From NCBI GenBank assembly GCA_032622095.1, contig CP136062.1, positions 12,489,710-12,553,709 of the forward strand: a stretch of DNA of 64,000 nucleotides. Direction: 5' to 3'. Numbering within the stretch: position 1 is the stretch's first letter; each line of letters begins with the position of its first letter. A program made the translations under genes and the position numbers. Below the pieces are notes generated by a model. The model did not search any database and was not told the origin of the DNA. It saw nothing but the letters and a program-made list of their open reading frames with translations. The DNA comes from Siphonodentalium dalli (Eukaryota > Mollusca > Scaphopoda > Gadilida > Siphonodentaliidae). Shown here in pieces: positions 12,533 to 24,100 of the stretch.

Positions 12533-12819
12533 ATCACTCTTTCACATAAAGATTAATAAATTTTTATTAAATGATATATATAAAAATATTTTTAGTTCAT
12601 CAAAATTAGTTAAATTATTGTGTATTTTACCTGTGTCTGTTAGTTTTGAAGTTTTAGTCATTAATTGTGAACCGATCAGAAAACGATGATTTAATTTTGC
12701 CATAGTTTTTTTTAATTTGGCCAAAAAACATTTGGCTAAAGTTTTTCTCATTTGGCTAATAAAAGTTTCATTTGGCTAAACTTTTGGCTAAAGTTTTTTT
12801 CGGTCCAGCGCGAACACTG
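11836..12819. mobile_element. Non-autonomous hAT element (984 bp), TSD GTGAACAT
   Basis: The ends are CAGTGTTCGCGCTG and CAGCGCGAACACTG, with the 8-bp duplication GTGAACAT at 11828-11835 and 12820-12827. Both subterminal regions repeat TTTGGCTAA many times in the same orientation relation. A 37-base C tract (12494-12530) lies inside. The host sequence on either side rejoins perfectly into the GGGTGAACATCACCAA consensus of the surrounding repeat. A second family member is at 56315-57112. Confidence 0.95.
12494..12530. repeat. Poly-C tract (37 bases)
   Basis: An uninterrupted C run inside the hAT element, read as a proline run in one spurious ORF. The length may be affected by sequencing or assembly. 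Confidence 0.85.
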
Positions 12820-13659
12820 GTGAACATCACCAATTTCAACTGGGGAACTTCAATCTTATTCTAGGTCTTCCATAGCAGTTGAGGGCCTTATCAGAATGAG
12901 GTCCCCAGAGGGTGAATTTAGTGATACTAGCCCGCTGTGCAGGATAGCCTCACTAAATTCACCCTCTGGGTACCTCATTCTGCAAATAACAGACAGACTA
13001 TTTCAAAGCTTGATTCAAGGCTAGCATCACCAAATTCACCATTTGGGGACCTCATTCTGCTTAGGCCTCATCTTCTGGGAAGTATCTATAGTATCAAATT
13101 TACATTGTTGTTAGTTAAATTTCCCTTCTAGGAAGTTTCTATATCCCCTAATTTGCAGAAGATAAAATTCATAATTGAGGGGCCCAATGGGTGAACATCA
13201 CCAACTTCAACTGGGGAAATTCAATTTTATTCTAGGTCTTCCATAACAGTTGAGGACTTTATCAGAATGAGGTCCCCAGAGGGTGAATTTAGCGTCACTA
13301 AATTCACCCTCTGGGGACCTCACTCTGCAAATGACAGACACACTATCACACTATTTCAAGGCTTGTTGTATAATACATTGTGTTGCTTGAGGCCAGGCAT
13401 ACACAATGTAGGAACAGACACACTTTTTGTGATGCTATCCGGCACAGCAGGCTAGCATCACCAAATTCACCCTCTGGCGACCTCATTCTGCTTAGGCCTC
13501 ATCTTCTGGGAAGTATCTATAGTATCAAATTTACATTGTTGTTAGTTAAATTTCCCTTCTAGGAAGTTTCTATATCCCCTAATTTGCAGAAGATAAAATT
13601 CATAAATGAGGTGCCCAATGGGTGAATATCACCAACTTCAACTGGGGAACTTAATTTTT

Positions 13660-14165
13660 ATCCTTATCAGATTTGTGAAAATGGGATCACAAAGTCAAAT
13701 AAGGGCAGAGCAAGAGACTTAACTATTTCACTACATAGTAATTCTTAAAATATGTTTGCAAGAACTAGTTGGCTTATATAGAATGGAATGTTCTTCCTTG
13801 ACTGCAATTCAGATTTTTTTAATGGGGTCACCTGGTCAAATAGGGGCCAAGCGAAGGACAGTTTCCCTCTTAATATGCTTCCTTCACAAGGACCATCAGG
13901 TCTATTTGACTGATATTTATGATATGTATGAAGGGTTCTTTGGTGTCTGGGATTCAAATTTATTCAGATGGGGTCACCCGGTTAAATAGGGTGGGACCAG
14001 GGACATAACTATATGTCTCTATAGTAATTCTTAAAATGTCTTCTCAAGGGATTTTGGACTATTTAGCTTACATATAGTATGGAGGAATCAGGAAGATCCT
14101 TTAGTGACTGAGATACAGATTTGTTAAAATGAGGTCAACCTGTCAAGAAATGGCAGTCTATGGGG
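13660..14165. repeat. Diverged tandem blocks with '...GGGGTCACCTGGTCAAATAGGG'
   Basis: Segments at about 13740-13860 and 13920-14060 share a GGGGTCACC(T/C)GGT(C/T)AAATAGGG core followed by a '...ACATAACTAT' phrase and TAGTAATTCTTAAAAT. A third, weaker block follows at 14070-14150. The same repeat occurs at 4690-4850. Confidence 0.6.
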
Positions 14166-14394
14166 AGTTAACACTTTTGTGTCCAATAAAATCATAGAAA
14201 TACCAAATTCATTAAAACATCTACCTTGGAACCACCTGACTGATTGGTCTGACATACATGTATTGTGTTTTGGGTCCATGGATAATTGGGCTTCAAACAT
14301 GTTTAAATGGTTTTAGAAAAAGGCGCTTGTGAGATTGGAAATTTCCAACAATTGAGAAAGTTTGAGGTGTCGGTTGTGAAATTCCAACCTAAGA

Positions 14395-14652
14395 CTTGGG
14401 AGTCTGGATCCCGGTCGGGAGGGGACTTGTTGAGCTGGAGGAGGGGGTGATCAGTAGTGTACAGTTGGCAATTTCAAGGTGGTTTTTTACCAAGCTACAT
14501 ACTTGAAGTCTCTCTAGCCACATATCCTGTTTAAATCTACTTCTTTTAAAGTGATTATGAAAAGTGCTGACTGTTTTGGTCTCCAGAGTCCCAGTCTTAT
14601 CAGTCTTTGCAGTCTGGTGAGCGACCCCACAGTCATTGACTGTCTTGTCATC
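14395..14652. repeat. Dispersed repeat 'CTGGTGAGCGACC', copy 1
   Basis: The core runs from about 14562 to 14652 and includes CAGAGTCCCAGTCTT and CAGTCTGGTGAGCGACCCCA, followed by CAGTCATTGACTGTCTTGT. Copies 2 and 3 lie at 15169-15257 and 16393-16482 in the same orientation. A weaker upstream extension with ATTTCAAGGT is shared with copy 2. The minus strand reads a 102-codon ORF, but the other copies are not open, so it is not supported as coding. Confidence 0.8.
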
Positions 14653-15168
14653 TAGTATAATGTGTCGATTTATTATGCTGATGATTTCAAGAAACAATGT
14701 TGATCTTCTCTTAATTGTGTAACATATTTTAATGAAAATAAACCCACTTCAACTTCTATAATATACAATTTGAGATTACTAGATCAATGTATCTCATAGA
14801 TTGGGATTTACATTTGGTTCAACTAGGGGCAGAAATAGAAGATTTAACACTCCCACACCCACCCTGTCTATGTTGTGAATTCATGTCTGGTACTGGTATA
14901 TAGATTCCTGTATTACATGTAATAATTTTGATATATACCCATATTTTCAGTAAGGTTTTGATAAATGTCCAACAGTTGGAGATCTTGATGTACCAGTTGT
15001 AATTTAGTTTGGTCCAGTTGGGAGGTAATGACCAATGATCTATAGGGGGGAAGGGGATGGATATGTAGTTAGAAATTTCAAGGTAGACACCTCCATATCC
15101 CCTTCCACTGTTCAACACCCTCTACCTGTGTCCCAGTTTAGAACTATTTGTTTTAAAGTTATTTGACA

Positions 15169-15257
15169 AGTACTGACTACTGTAGTCTTCAGAGTCCCAG
15201 TCTTCTCCGTCTTTACAGTCTGGTGAGCGACCCACAGTCATTGACTGTCTTGTTAAT
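15169..15257. repeat. Dispersed repeat 'CTGGTGAGCGACC', copy 2
   Basis: Shares TCTTCAGAGTCCCAGTCTTC and the GCGACC...ACAGTCATTGACTGTCTTGT end with copies 1 and 3, with one base missing in the GACCCACAG segment. Confidence 0.8.
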
Positions 15258-15259
15258 AT

Positions 15260-16390
15260 CTATATCTGCTATTTGGTAATACTCAGGCACCTGGGAGCCA
15301 AATTCCTGTCAAATTTGATATAACTAATCACCTTAGCTGGATTCAGTTCTTTCCCACATAATACATAGACAGGCTCCACATAGGAGAATACATTTTTAAA
15401 AGCATTAAAGATCTAGACATATTGGTTGTCTACCTGGACTTTTTTGGCTCCATGATAGGAAACAAGCAAGTTTTGTTTTAGTTAGCTACAATATACATGT
15501 AGCTATTCATATCATGATTGATGTGTACTGTTAATAAAGTGGCATCTTTACAGCATTGTGATAAATACTGAGTTCACCTAATTTGCATGCCACAGACAGT
15601 ACAAAATACATCGTTATCAGTTTTAACATATAAACGCTGGAATTTTAAAGATTGAGAAACTCAAATTTTTAAATAATTTTAATACTATTAATTTTATTTT
15701 AGACAATATTACAAATGGTATTAAATTTTAACTGGGTGTGGTCAATTAATCTGGAAATGATCAGCGCTATATAGCAATCACAGAATAAAATAAAATAAAA
15801 TATAAATTATAAACACAGCTTTCACAGAGACCAGTCTAGTTTAAAACTTTCCAGAATTTCGATGTATTGTTGTGTGGAATTTGGTGGGGCAATTAAATTG
15901 TCACTCAGGAAAATGTATAAGTTTGTGACTCCCATTTGTGTGAAGTGTCAACAAAATGGGTTGCAGCCAGTTGTTGCCAGGAAATATACAAATTGAATAC
16001 ATCCATGTATATTATTCTTTCAACAGTTCTTGGTAAACCTACAAATTGTAAATTCAGGCCCATTTGTAATGCGGGCCTTTTTGTAAATCGTCTTACACAT
16101 ATATATTTGAATACTGAATACAATTAAAGGGGAGTGTAATCTATCAAATTTGTATATCTAATTATCTATCCACTCTCAATGTGTGTCAATATGTTCCTTC
16201 CCTCTATTTTGAAATAAAATTTAAGACTCGGTTGTCAAAATATCATACATACATACAGCTTGGAGCACCTGGATAGGTCCCGTTAGCAGAAACACGGTTT
16301 AATTTTTTTTAGGCCTTTTACTCCTTGCTCAATTTTTTTTTTTATGAATTTTTATTTTAGATTATAATTTTGAAAAATTAATTACGTTAT
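15260..16390. other. No gene recognised
   Basis: AT-rich sequence without convincing ORFs or clear repeats apart from short A/T runs. The 63- and 72-codon ORFs near 15905-16127 overlap on opposite strands and look accidental. Confidence 0.4.
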
Positions 16391-16392
16391 AA

Positions 16393-16482
16393 CAACATAC
16401 TGACTATTGTAGTCTTCAGAGTCCCAGCCTTCTCTGTCTTTACAGTCTGGTGAGCGACCCCACAGTCATTGACTGTCTTGTT
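16393..16482. repeat. Dispersed repeat 'CTGGTGAGCGACC', copy 3
   Basis: Almost identical to copies 1 and 2 across CAGAGTCCCAGCCTTCTC and the closing ACAGTCATTGACTGTCTTGT. Confidence 0.8.
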
Positions 16483-16987
16483 GTACAGTAGTTCCTTTCA
16501 GTGCAGACTCTAGAGTAAAAGTTCTAGAGAAATATACGTTTCGTTGTCAAGACCCTTCCAGGAGGAAAACACAAAAAGAGCCATTATTTTCTCCCGCACT
16601 TCATACGATGGGGGTAATTTCACCCTGTAATATAAAGTTGGGTGTTTCTCAAACAAAATGTCATAATGGGACAGACATGTACATCTACATGTCGGTCTAC
16701 ATGTAGGCACACTTTCACATGCCCATAATTGAATTGAAACAGAAAAGGATAAAAATAAACCTTCAAATAGTTCAATATTGAATCAATAATTACAGTCATC
16801 ATAATCATTTTGACAAGAGGGCCGAGTGCACATTTTAGCACCTGTGAATTGAAAATTGCGAGTGGGAACGGGTGCGAGAGCAATCGCTCCCGTCTCCTGG
16901 GAAGGAATGGTTGTCTCCAGTTTATCGGACAATGAAATAGGAAATGAGACAATTCAGAAAAAATACAGCTGCATAACATGTTTTTTT

Positions 16988-17737
16988 GTCCCCCGACGTT
17001 TCCGTCGGAGGACTATAGAAATGACCCTCGTCCGTCCGTCCGTGCGTCCGTGCGTCCGTGTGTCCGTGCGTCCGAGATTGGGTACCTTCATGGTGTAATC
17101 AACTCCTCCTACAGTTTTAAACGTAGAGATTTGAAACTCTGGGATATTGTTCCTAACATGTTGGTGATTTGCAACATCTATAAAGCTAATCAAAAATATA
17201 ATTTTTTCCATATTTTTGGGGGGGTTTTCGACTTAGAAAATTTGGAACATTTTTGCCTTTTGGATGAGATTGGGTACCTTCATGGTGTAATCAACTCCTC
17301 CTACAGTTTTAAATGTAGAGATTTGAAACTCTGGGATATTGTTCCTAACATGTTGGTGATTTGCAACATCTATATAGCTAATCAAAAATATCATTTTTTC
17401 CATATTTTTGGGGGGTTTTCGACTTAGAAAATTTTGAACATTTTTGCCTTTTGGATGAGATTGGGTACCTTCATGGTGTAATCAACTCCTCCTACAGTTT
17501 TAAATGTAGAGATTTGAAACTCTGGGATATTGTTCCTAACATGTTGGTGATTTGCAACATCTATATAGCTAATACAAAAATATCACTTTTTTCGTGTTTG
17601 CATGCATTTGTTCATCGGGTTGTTTTGTCCAAGAAATTTTGCGGTGGTTTGCAACATCTATATACTGTATAACATTGTTGCAAATAGTATCCTACAAACA
17701 AATCCAATCATGAAGTTTACCACTCGAGTCGGGGGAC
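16988..17737. mobile_element. Modular element: GTCCCCCGAC head, GTCCGTCC tract, three 192-bp modules
   Basis: GTCCCCCGAC (16988-16997) begins a small hairpin (CCCGACGTTTCCGTCGG) and is matched by GTCGGGGGAC at 17728-17737. A GTCCGTCCGTCCGTGCGTCC tract follows the head. Then come three tandem modules starting near 17073, 17266 and 17458, each with GAGATTGGGTACCTTCATGG. Two share a CATATTTTTGGGGGGTTTTC and GACTTAGAAAATTT junction. The 149-codon ORF is a translation of the repeat. Confidence 0.85.
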
Positions 17738-17944
17738 ATGTGGTCTGCGACCTTTTATTTCATTTGTTGACATAGTTTAAACTGAATAATAAACCCATTT
17801 TGAGACGAATAAAGGTGTACAATTTTTACAAAATACATCAAAAGATTTTCTTAAAAACCATCGAAACAACTTTAGTATAGGCGGTTTCAAATAGGGTCAA
17901 TAGGAAAACCTAATCACAAATAGTTTTTCTTGGACCTATTCCAG
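17738..17944. other. Sequence immediately upstream of the first coding exon
   Basis: No TATA or GC-rich promoter stands out. The run up to 17944 has a pyrimidine-rich end (TTTTTCTTGGACCTATTCCAG spans it), which suggests the end of an intron in the 5' UTR rather than a promoter. Confidence 0.45.
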
Positions 17945-18188
17945 ATAACTGAAAAAGAATGGAGAAGATGGATTGTAATTGTATGGACCTGGCGTTAGAA
18001 GGAGAGCGCCTTTGTAAAGCGGGTGACTGCGCCTCAGGCGTGCAGTTTTTCGAGGCTGCAGTGCAAACAGGAACGGATGATCTAAAGACATTAGGTGCAA
18101 TTTACTCCCAGTTGGGCAATGCTTATTTCTACTTGCAACAGTATTCTAAGGCTCTGGAATACCATCGCCTTGACTTGGAGTTGGCAAG
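17945..18188 (+). CDS. GPSM2: GPSM2 exon with start codon (TPR1-TPR2)
   Basis: The ATG at 17959 is preceded in frame by TGA at 17950 and sits in a favourable context (AAAAGA before it, G after it). A second in-frame ATG lies three codons on. A pyrimidine-rich stretch ending in CCAG at 17944 looks like a splice acceptor, so 17945-17958 is probably the end of the 5' UTR and a noncoding exon lies upstream. Residues 8-40 form TPR1 (CMDLALEGERLCKAGDC...) and 45-76 form TPR2 (YSQLGNAYFYLQQYSKALEY). The donor is AAG/GTGAGT at 18189, leaving phase 2. Coding starts at 17959. Confidence 0.93.
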
Positions 18189-21100
18189 GTGAGTCTGGAC
18201 TTTTCTATTAAAGTACAGGTTATTTCATCAATTTGTACTCTGGTGGGAAAAAGTATTATCATTAATGTGAAGTTCTGAGGCCCACTGGATATCACTGACT
18301 TGCCTTTGAAATGAGGTGTAGATGCTAACATTGGTCAGACATGATCCCCCTCCAAAAAAACAAACAGATAATGATTGTACAGACAAGTACAGACATGTTG
18401 CATTGTGACTCCTGTAGCAACGGTCAGACGTGAATGTTATTTGGATTGCTAATAGGTCAGGATTGATGGAAGGATACTTATAAGATTTTGTCCATGTCTT
18501 TTTGTCAGGGTTATTGCATTTTGACTTGTTTTAAATAACAAGATTCTCCATCTTTGCTTCACATTTAGCATTGACATTGTTACTCAAGTACCAACAGTTT
18601 GAATTGATATGAGGGAAAGGATACAATTGGTTTTATACTTTGATTTCCTCAGAGTGGATGGACTGGCAATTATCCTGTTGATCAATGTATCATTATTGTC
18701 AGGTAAGGCAGTGTTTCCACCAGAGGAAAATAAATGAGTCTGTATTGGGGGAACACATAACGCGACTGGGCGACCATGGTTCGTCCCGTCGGGAGAAACA
18801 TTTTGGTATTTGTCACTGAAAAGTAGTGTTGAAATCGACGCGATTATTAAATTAAAAGATCCCGAAATCTGCTAGTCGACTAGTCGGGGGGAAAAAGCAC
18901 TACCTATGTGCTATCATGACAGCAGTGCCATTGCACGGCCATATTATCACGTAATCTGTAACAGTTAACACGTATTAACTTCGTAAAGCCTTATTACATT
19001 GTTCCTTTAACGATGCCACTGTGTGGTGTATTTAGCCACTAATGCTTGCCCACCATTGCAGATCTACAGACGGAGTCCAAAAGATACCACAACTGCCAGT
19101 CATGCACGGGCGGTGAACTCCATGACCTGAACTGAACCCAATGTATGCACGTGTAGGCGCGGTTTCTTTTATGTTGATAATCAAAGACATGAAGTGTCGC
19201 TGCCGACTGAACACTGTCCAGTTCGATGGGCCGCAATTGACCAGTGATAACTTCTCACTGTGGCACGTGTAATACTAGAGTAATGATGCAACAAAATGGC
19301 TTCAATGATATACGAAACATAATTCGCGACAAGTCAACTCAGCAACTCATCTCGTTAGCGAGACCTACGAACGAGACTTGCCTATTTATTTGCTGGTTAC
19401 CAGCGACAATTTTGTTTATATAAAATGTTTTTATTACCTGCATTCCCCAAACCGTGAGATTATATGGAGGTTGCAGGACTGAGGAGAGCCGGGTTTAAGA
19501 CATCAAATTGGGAGACTCACGGGTTTGAACGTTCTGAAATGAAGAGTTGGATACTCAAAACTGCGATGCCACATGGCCCATTTTATACGTCATATGGGCA
19601 TAGAAACGAGAACTCTTTAGAAGGGGTCTGACTAGTCTACTAGTAGTCGATTACCTCTGGCGACTAGTCGATTCCTTAAAATCGCTAATTGTTTCAACAC
19701 TACTGAAAAGTAGTCATTTCCTTGCACCTGAGATACTCACAAAACAATCCAAAACTGCATATATTACGCAAGTTGATCATTTCCGTGTGTTCATTAATTC
19801 CGTTCATGGTACCCAGAGCATTAATAATGACATTACGCGTGTGAGACCGCAGTCTGATTGAAAAGATTATGACAGGTATTATTAATTAAACACTATAAAG
19901 CATCTATGCATTGACCAATAATATCTAGCAAGTATTTCAAAGAATTTCAACAGGTAGCTTCCATGAAAATGAAACTAAAAGGATATATTCTGTCAATCGT
20001 AAAACAATTTGTGTGCTGTGACATCATACTGCAGGGACTATCTGCAGAATATATCTATAGCAGTGTAATATGAATGGTAGCGAAATCGTTCAAACCTGGA
20101 ATGCGCAGCTTGTTCAATAGTCTGCCTTAGTCCAACAACTACATGTATAGTTAGGACCACTGCTATGGAACAGAGTTTTAGCCCATGTGTTATGAAATAT
20201 ACATGTAATTGCATTTTGGCGGGAAATTGAACATGTGCATCGTTGTATAATCATTTGTGTTGTTATGGACCGTACTTTGACTTTATCTCCGTATTGATGG
20301 ATATGTTTTGCGTTTGTCCTCGATGCATGTTTGGCATTCTTTGATCAAATTATGTAATATGATAGCATGGATTCTCCTAGCATTCATGAGTAGTTTCATC
20401 CACGGAAATCCTGTGCACAAAAATCTCCCTACTCAGCACTTCGGCATTCTTTTATGTAATACAATATCACAGGATCTCTGAGCGTGAGTAGTTTCATCCA
20501 CGGACATCCACACACAACATATCCGTACTCAGCAGTCCTACATTCTTTGATGTTACCGCAACATTTTCATATGTATATTACGTTGTATATAATGTCACTA
20601 CATGTAATTGACTGCACACCAAATATAGTCCCAAGTCTTCTCGTACTAAAACTAGCTAAGATTTTGGGATGGAGATGCTAGTATTTAGTCCGAGTTCCAG
20701 GCCCATGCATTCCTATGACACGACTTAAGCGTTAGTGACCCGCTCAAATAAAACCACAATTATATGAAATAAAATATCACAATTGCGACAATAAACGGAT
20801 AGTTTCCGCAGAAGACATGCTATTTGATCTGAAACCCACATCGGTTGTGAATTGAAAGCGGTAATTTAATGTGAAAAGAAACATTTGCCGCAGTGTTTAC
20901 ATATTTTTTAAAGTATGCGAACTCAGTTGACCTTGCGAACTGCGTTCGGCATTTTCCGGTGAAAATATTCTGTAGATTTTCAATCAACCACGCACGGTGA
21001 ATTCTCCATTGTAATCGTAATTATACGTGACAATAAATAAATAAATACATAGATTAAATACATATTGAAGATATAAATGTAATACATTAAATAAATTACG

Positions 21101-24100
21101 GGAATTACAACCATCTCACAGTTTAAAACAGTGTAAACACAATGAGCATTAGAATATCATGGGGGCCGCCATTTTGTTTGTATCAAAATTCGTCTCGGCC
21201 AAAACAAAAACCGGACAATGCCGAAGTTCTTCGGAACCTGAGTTCGGCTTTCAGTTAAGTAAACAAACAGAAAAAACAACGATGTTTGTGGCAATCAACC
21301 GGAATATTCTATGTGTAATTTAACATTAAAGTTAGATTATTATACACCATTATGACCATAAGATGTCACTCTTTCCGATGTATATAGCATCATGTATTGC
21401 TTTGTTAGGTAAATCGAGTAAAATACACCACAGATTCCCGCCACAGATCCTGGGCGTAACTCGTGTCATAGGAATGCATGGGCCTGGAACTCGGACTAAA
21501 TACTAGCATCTCCATCCCAAAATCTTAGCTAGTTTTAGTACGAGAAGACTTGGACTAACCAAATATTACGTTGTAGTTTTGGTGCTTTTATTTCAAAGGG
21601 TTATGCTGTACATATCAGTAACGGAAACCCTGTCTAAAGCATGGCAACCCACTTAAATTTTTACATTGGGGCCATTATACACTCATTCGAGAATGTTTAT
21701 TAACTCTCAGTGACATTTTCTCTCTGAATTTACAGGACATTGGGAGACAAAGTTGGTGAAGCTAAGGCAAGTGGTAACCTTGGGAATACTCTAAAAGTTC
21801 TCGGTAAATTTGAAGAAGCCGTAGCATGTTGTAAGCGCCACCTAGAGGTATCCAGAGAACTCGGTGACAGGGTAAGTACACCACATGAATTGCATAGCAT
21901 TGTATAGGGCTGGGCGGTATTTCAATATATTGACTATAGTCGGTTTGGAAAAGAAAAACCGTATTGAAACCGTGTGTAAAATAGAAATTCAATATATCGT
22001 AACTGCAATTTTATCACCTCAAAAGACTGTTTCAAATTACAATCCAATACTGAGTTGAATACTTTAGCGGACCGCTGATTGAAAGCAGCCTTTATCGGTC
22101 GCTCCCATGTTATGTCTCTGTTGTATTCAATTGTAACCAATGACGCAATGGTTGTATTTTGGGCTGAAGTAGACCGATGGAGTATCTTCTTCCGAATTCA
22201 ACCTGATAGCGGTGTAACGTCACGAGCGATACTTCGTCCAAACTTTTCGACTCACGACTCGGCGGTATTTGTCGTTCAATTATATCTTAAAATTTGACTC
22301 AGGTTGACTGACAAATCCGTGACATTCATTCAACTAGCCCACAATTGAGTATTTGCAGACGCAGAATATGACCCACAGGTGTTGGTCGAAGTATATCACT
22401 TGGGACGTTATCTCGCTACCATCAACCCCAATTTTAAATATAGTTGAGCTGCATTGTCTCCCTTCCGTTTCACCTTGCTATTATTATTTCATTACTATGA
22501 TAATACATGAATAAAGTTCTCCCCCTTAACTAAATCCCGTGTTCAAAAGTTAATTAAAAATGTTCCGTAATTCATTGTGTGTGATAGACTGCAGACAGCC
22601 CAGAATGAACCATCTTGGCCCAATTCTACTAGGTCCTCTATCAACCTATGAGCACGTGCTTAGCTATGACGTCACAGGAATGTGAATCGCGTGCTGAAAT
22701 GTAAACAATGGAGTGATCAGGATAACTTGAGCCTGTAATTCACTCAATGTTGTTGCTTATTCCAGAATGCAGGAACTTTATATAATGGACACATGCCATT
22801 CTGAGAATAGTTTATCATTTACTGCCTGGCGATAGTGTGTAGAATTTTAATCCCTAATAACGAAAACCCGGAGTGTTATATCTCTCGTTTAAAATTTGAT
22901 TTTACGTGATATTTTTCAATAGTAAAATAATATTCAATAAAACCGTATATCGCGGTGTTATTTTGGAAAAAATCGCGGTTTTAAAAAACGTCAATACCGC
23001 CCAACCCTAGCATTGTACTAATAACAGGCTTTGTATTTAAAAAAAAAAAATTGTGATTCCTGAGCCTACACAGGGTTAAATTTAATATGGAATATAACAT
23101 GCTGAATTTAAAAACAAAACACCCTATCCAACTGTTGTCAATAGCAATGATCTGTGGAATATTTTATCTTTCATATGCACCAGTCCTCGAAATTAGCCAC
23201 TGCAATAAGCAATCAGTTGGAAATCTAACATGCCACAGCATTAAATTTGTGTACATTTGCATACACATGTAGATCCTTGAATTCTGGTACTATAGCATAT
23301 TTACTGCTACTTCTGTACATATAAGCCCATTCTATAAATAGTGATATGAAACGTTCGTTGCATAACAGGAAATAGTGCCAGGTGACTTTTGACTTAATAT
23401 ATCTGAAAATACTATGGCTTCCAAAATTATATTTTATCAAGGTTTTGGATCATGTAATAAATAGAATCTGCAACGAGTCCCCAGTTTATAGCGGAATTTA
23501 CAAAACAAGTCCAGTAAATTAGGTCCAGACCTAATTTACTGGACTCGTTTTGTAAATTCCGCTATAAACTGGGGAATTGTTGCAGATCCTCTATGTATCA
23601 TACATAATAAATCAGAAATAGTACAATGAGATCATTAAATATAATAATAACAAATTCAGCAATTGACACATTCCAAGCACTATTTGAACTTGTTCATGAA
23701 TCAAGTGTGCACTCAAATCATAAGTGTTGAAAAGCAGTTTGTCCAATTGTGCTTATTATCAACTATTAACCCTTCCATGACTGGAGCTTCCTGAAATTTT
23801 ATGAAAACCCTGTGCCAATACATTCTCTTATATATGCAAGTCTCTCATAGGGAACCTCACATATACATATAAGAAAACACATTGGCCTAACAATATTCAC
23901 CTTGACCTTGTAAGCCAGTGCATTATCTTAGTTGGGCCCTGCGAATCAGGGGTTTACATTTCAAATCTCGAATCAGGCTAATGATTCAAATTCATATCGA
24001 ATCTCGAATCGAATCATTGTCTTGGGTGTGTCAAGTCTGAAGAGATGGAACACAAAGCGTTCTCGAAACATTTAAATTGGTAGCCATAGGAAAACCTCAA

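Larger units (their letters stand above)
11557..13660. repeat. Foldback repeat family 'GAATGAGGTCCCCAGAGGG', three copies, one split by hAT
   Basis: Three copies start near 11557, 12895 and 13265. Each opens with an inverted pair around AGAATGAGGTCCCCAGAGGG and its reverse complement, then shares CTTAGGCCTCATCTTCTGGG, a roughly 100-bp AT-rich stretch and a closing TGCCCAATGGGTGAA. The copy starting at 11557 is split by the hAT element at 11836. Other copies lie at 30380-30620 (reverse) and 41767-41875. Confidence 0.88.

Noticed and set aside
14389-14697. 102-codon minus-strand ORF over the 'CTGGTGAGCGACC' repeat
   Set aside because: The two other copies of the repeat are not open in the same frame, so the ORF is not conserved.
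17010-17075. GTCCGTCC tract as a CRISPR-like or regulatory array
   Set aside because: It is a simple octamer-type microsatellite within a known style of eukaryotic dispersed element; there are no spacers.
16978-17427. 149-codon ORF with internal repeated peptide
   Set aside because: It is the translation of 192-bp noncoding modules. The repeats drift without regard to codon position and the GTCCGTCC tract gives the RPSVR peptide.
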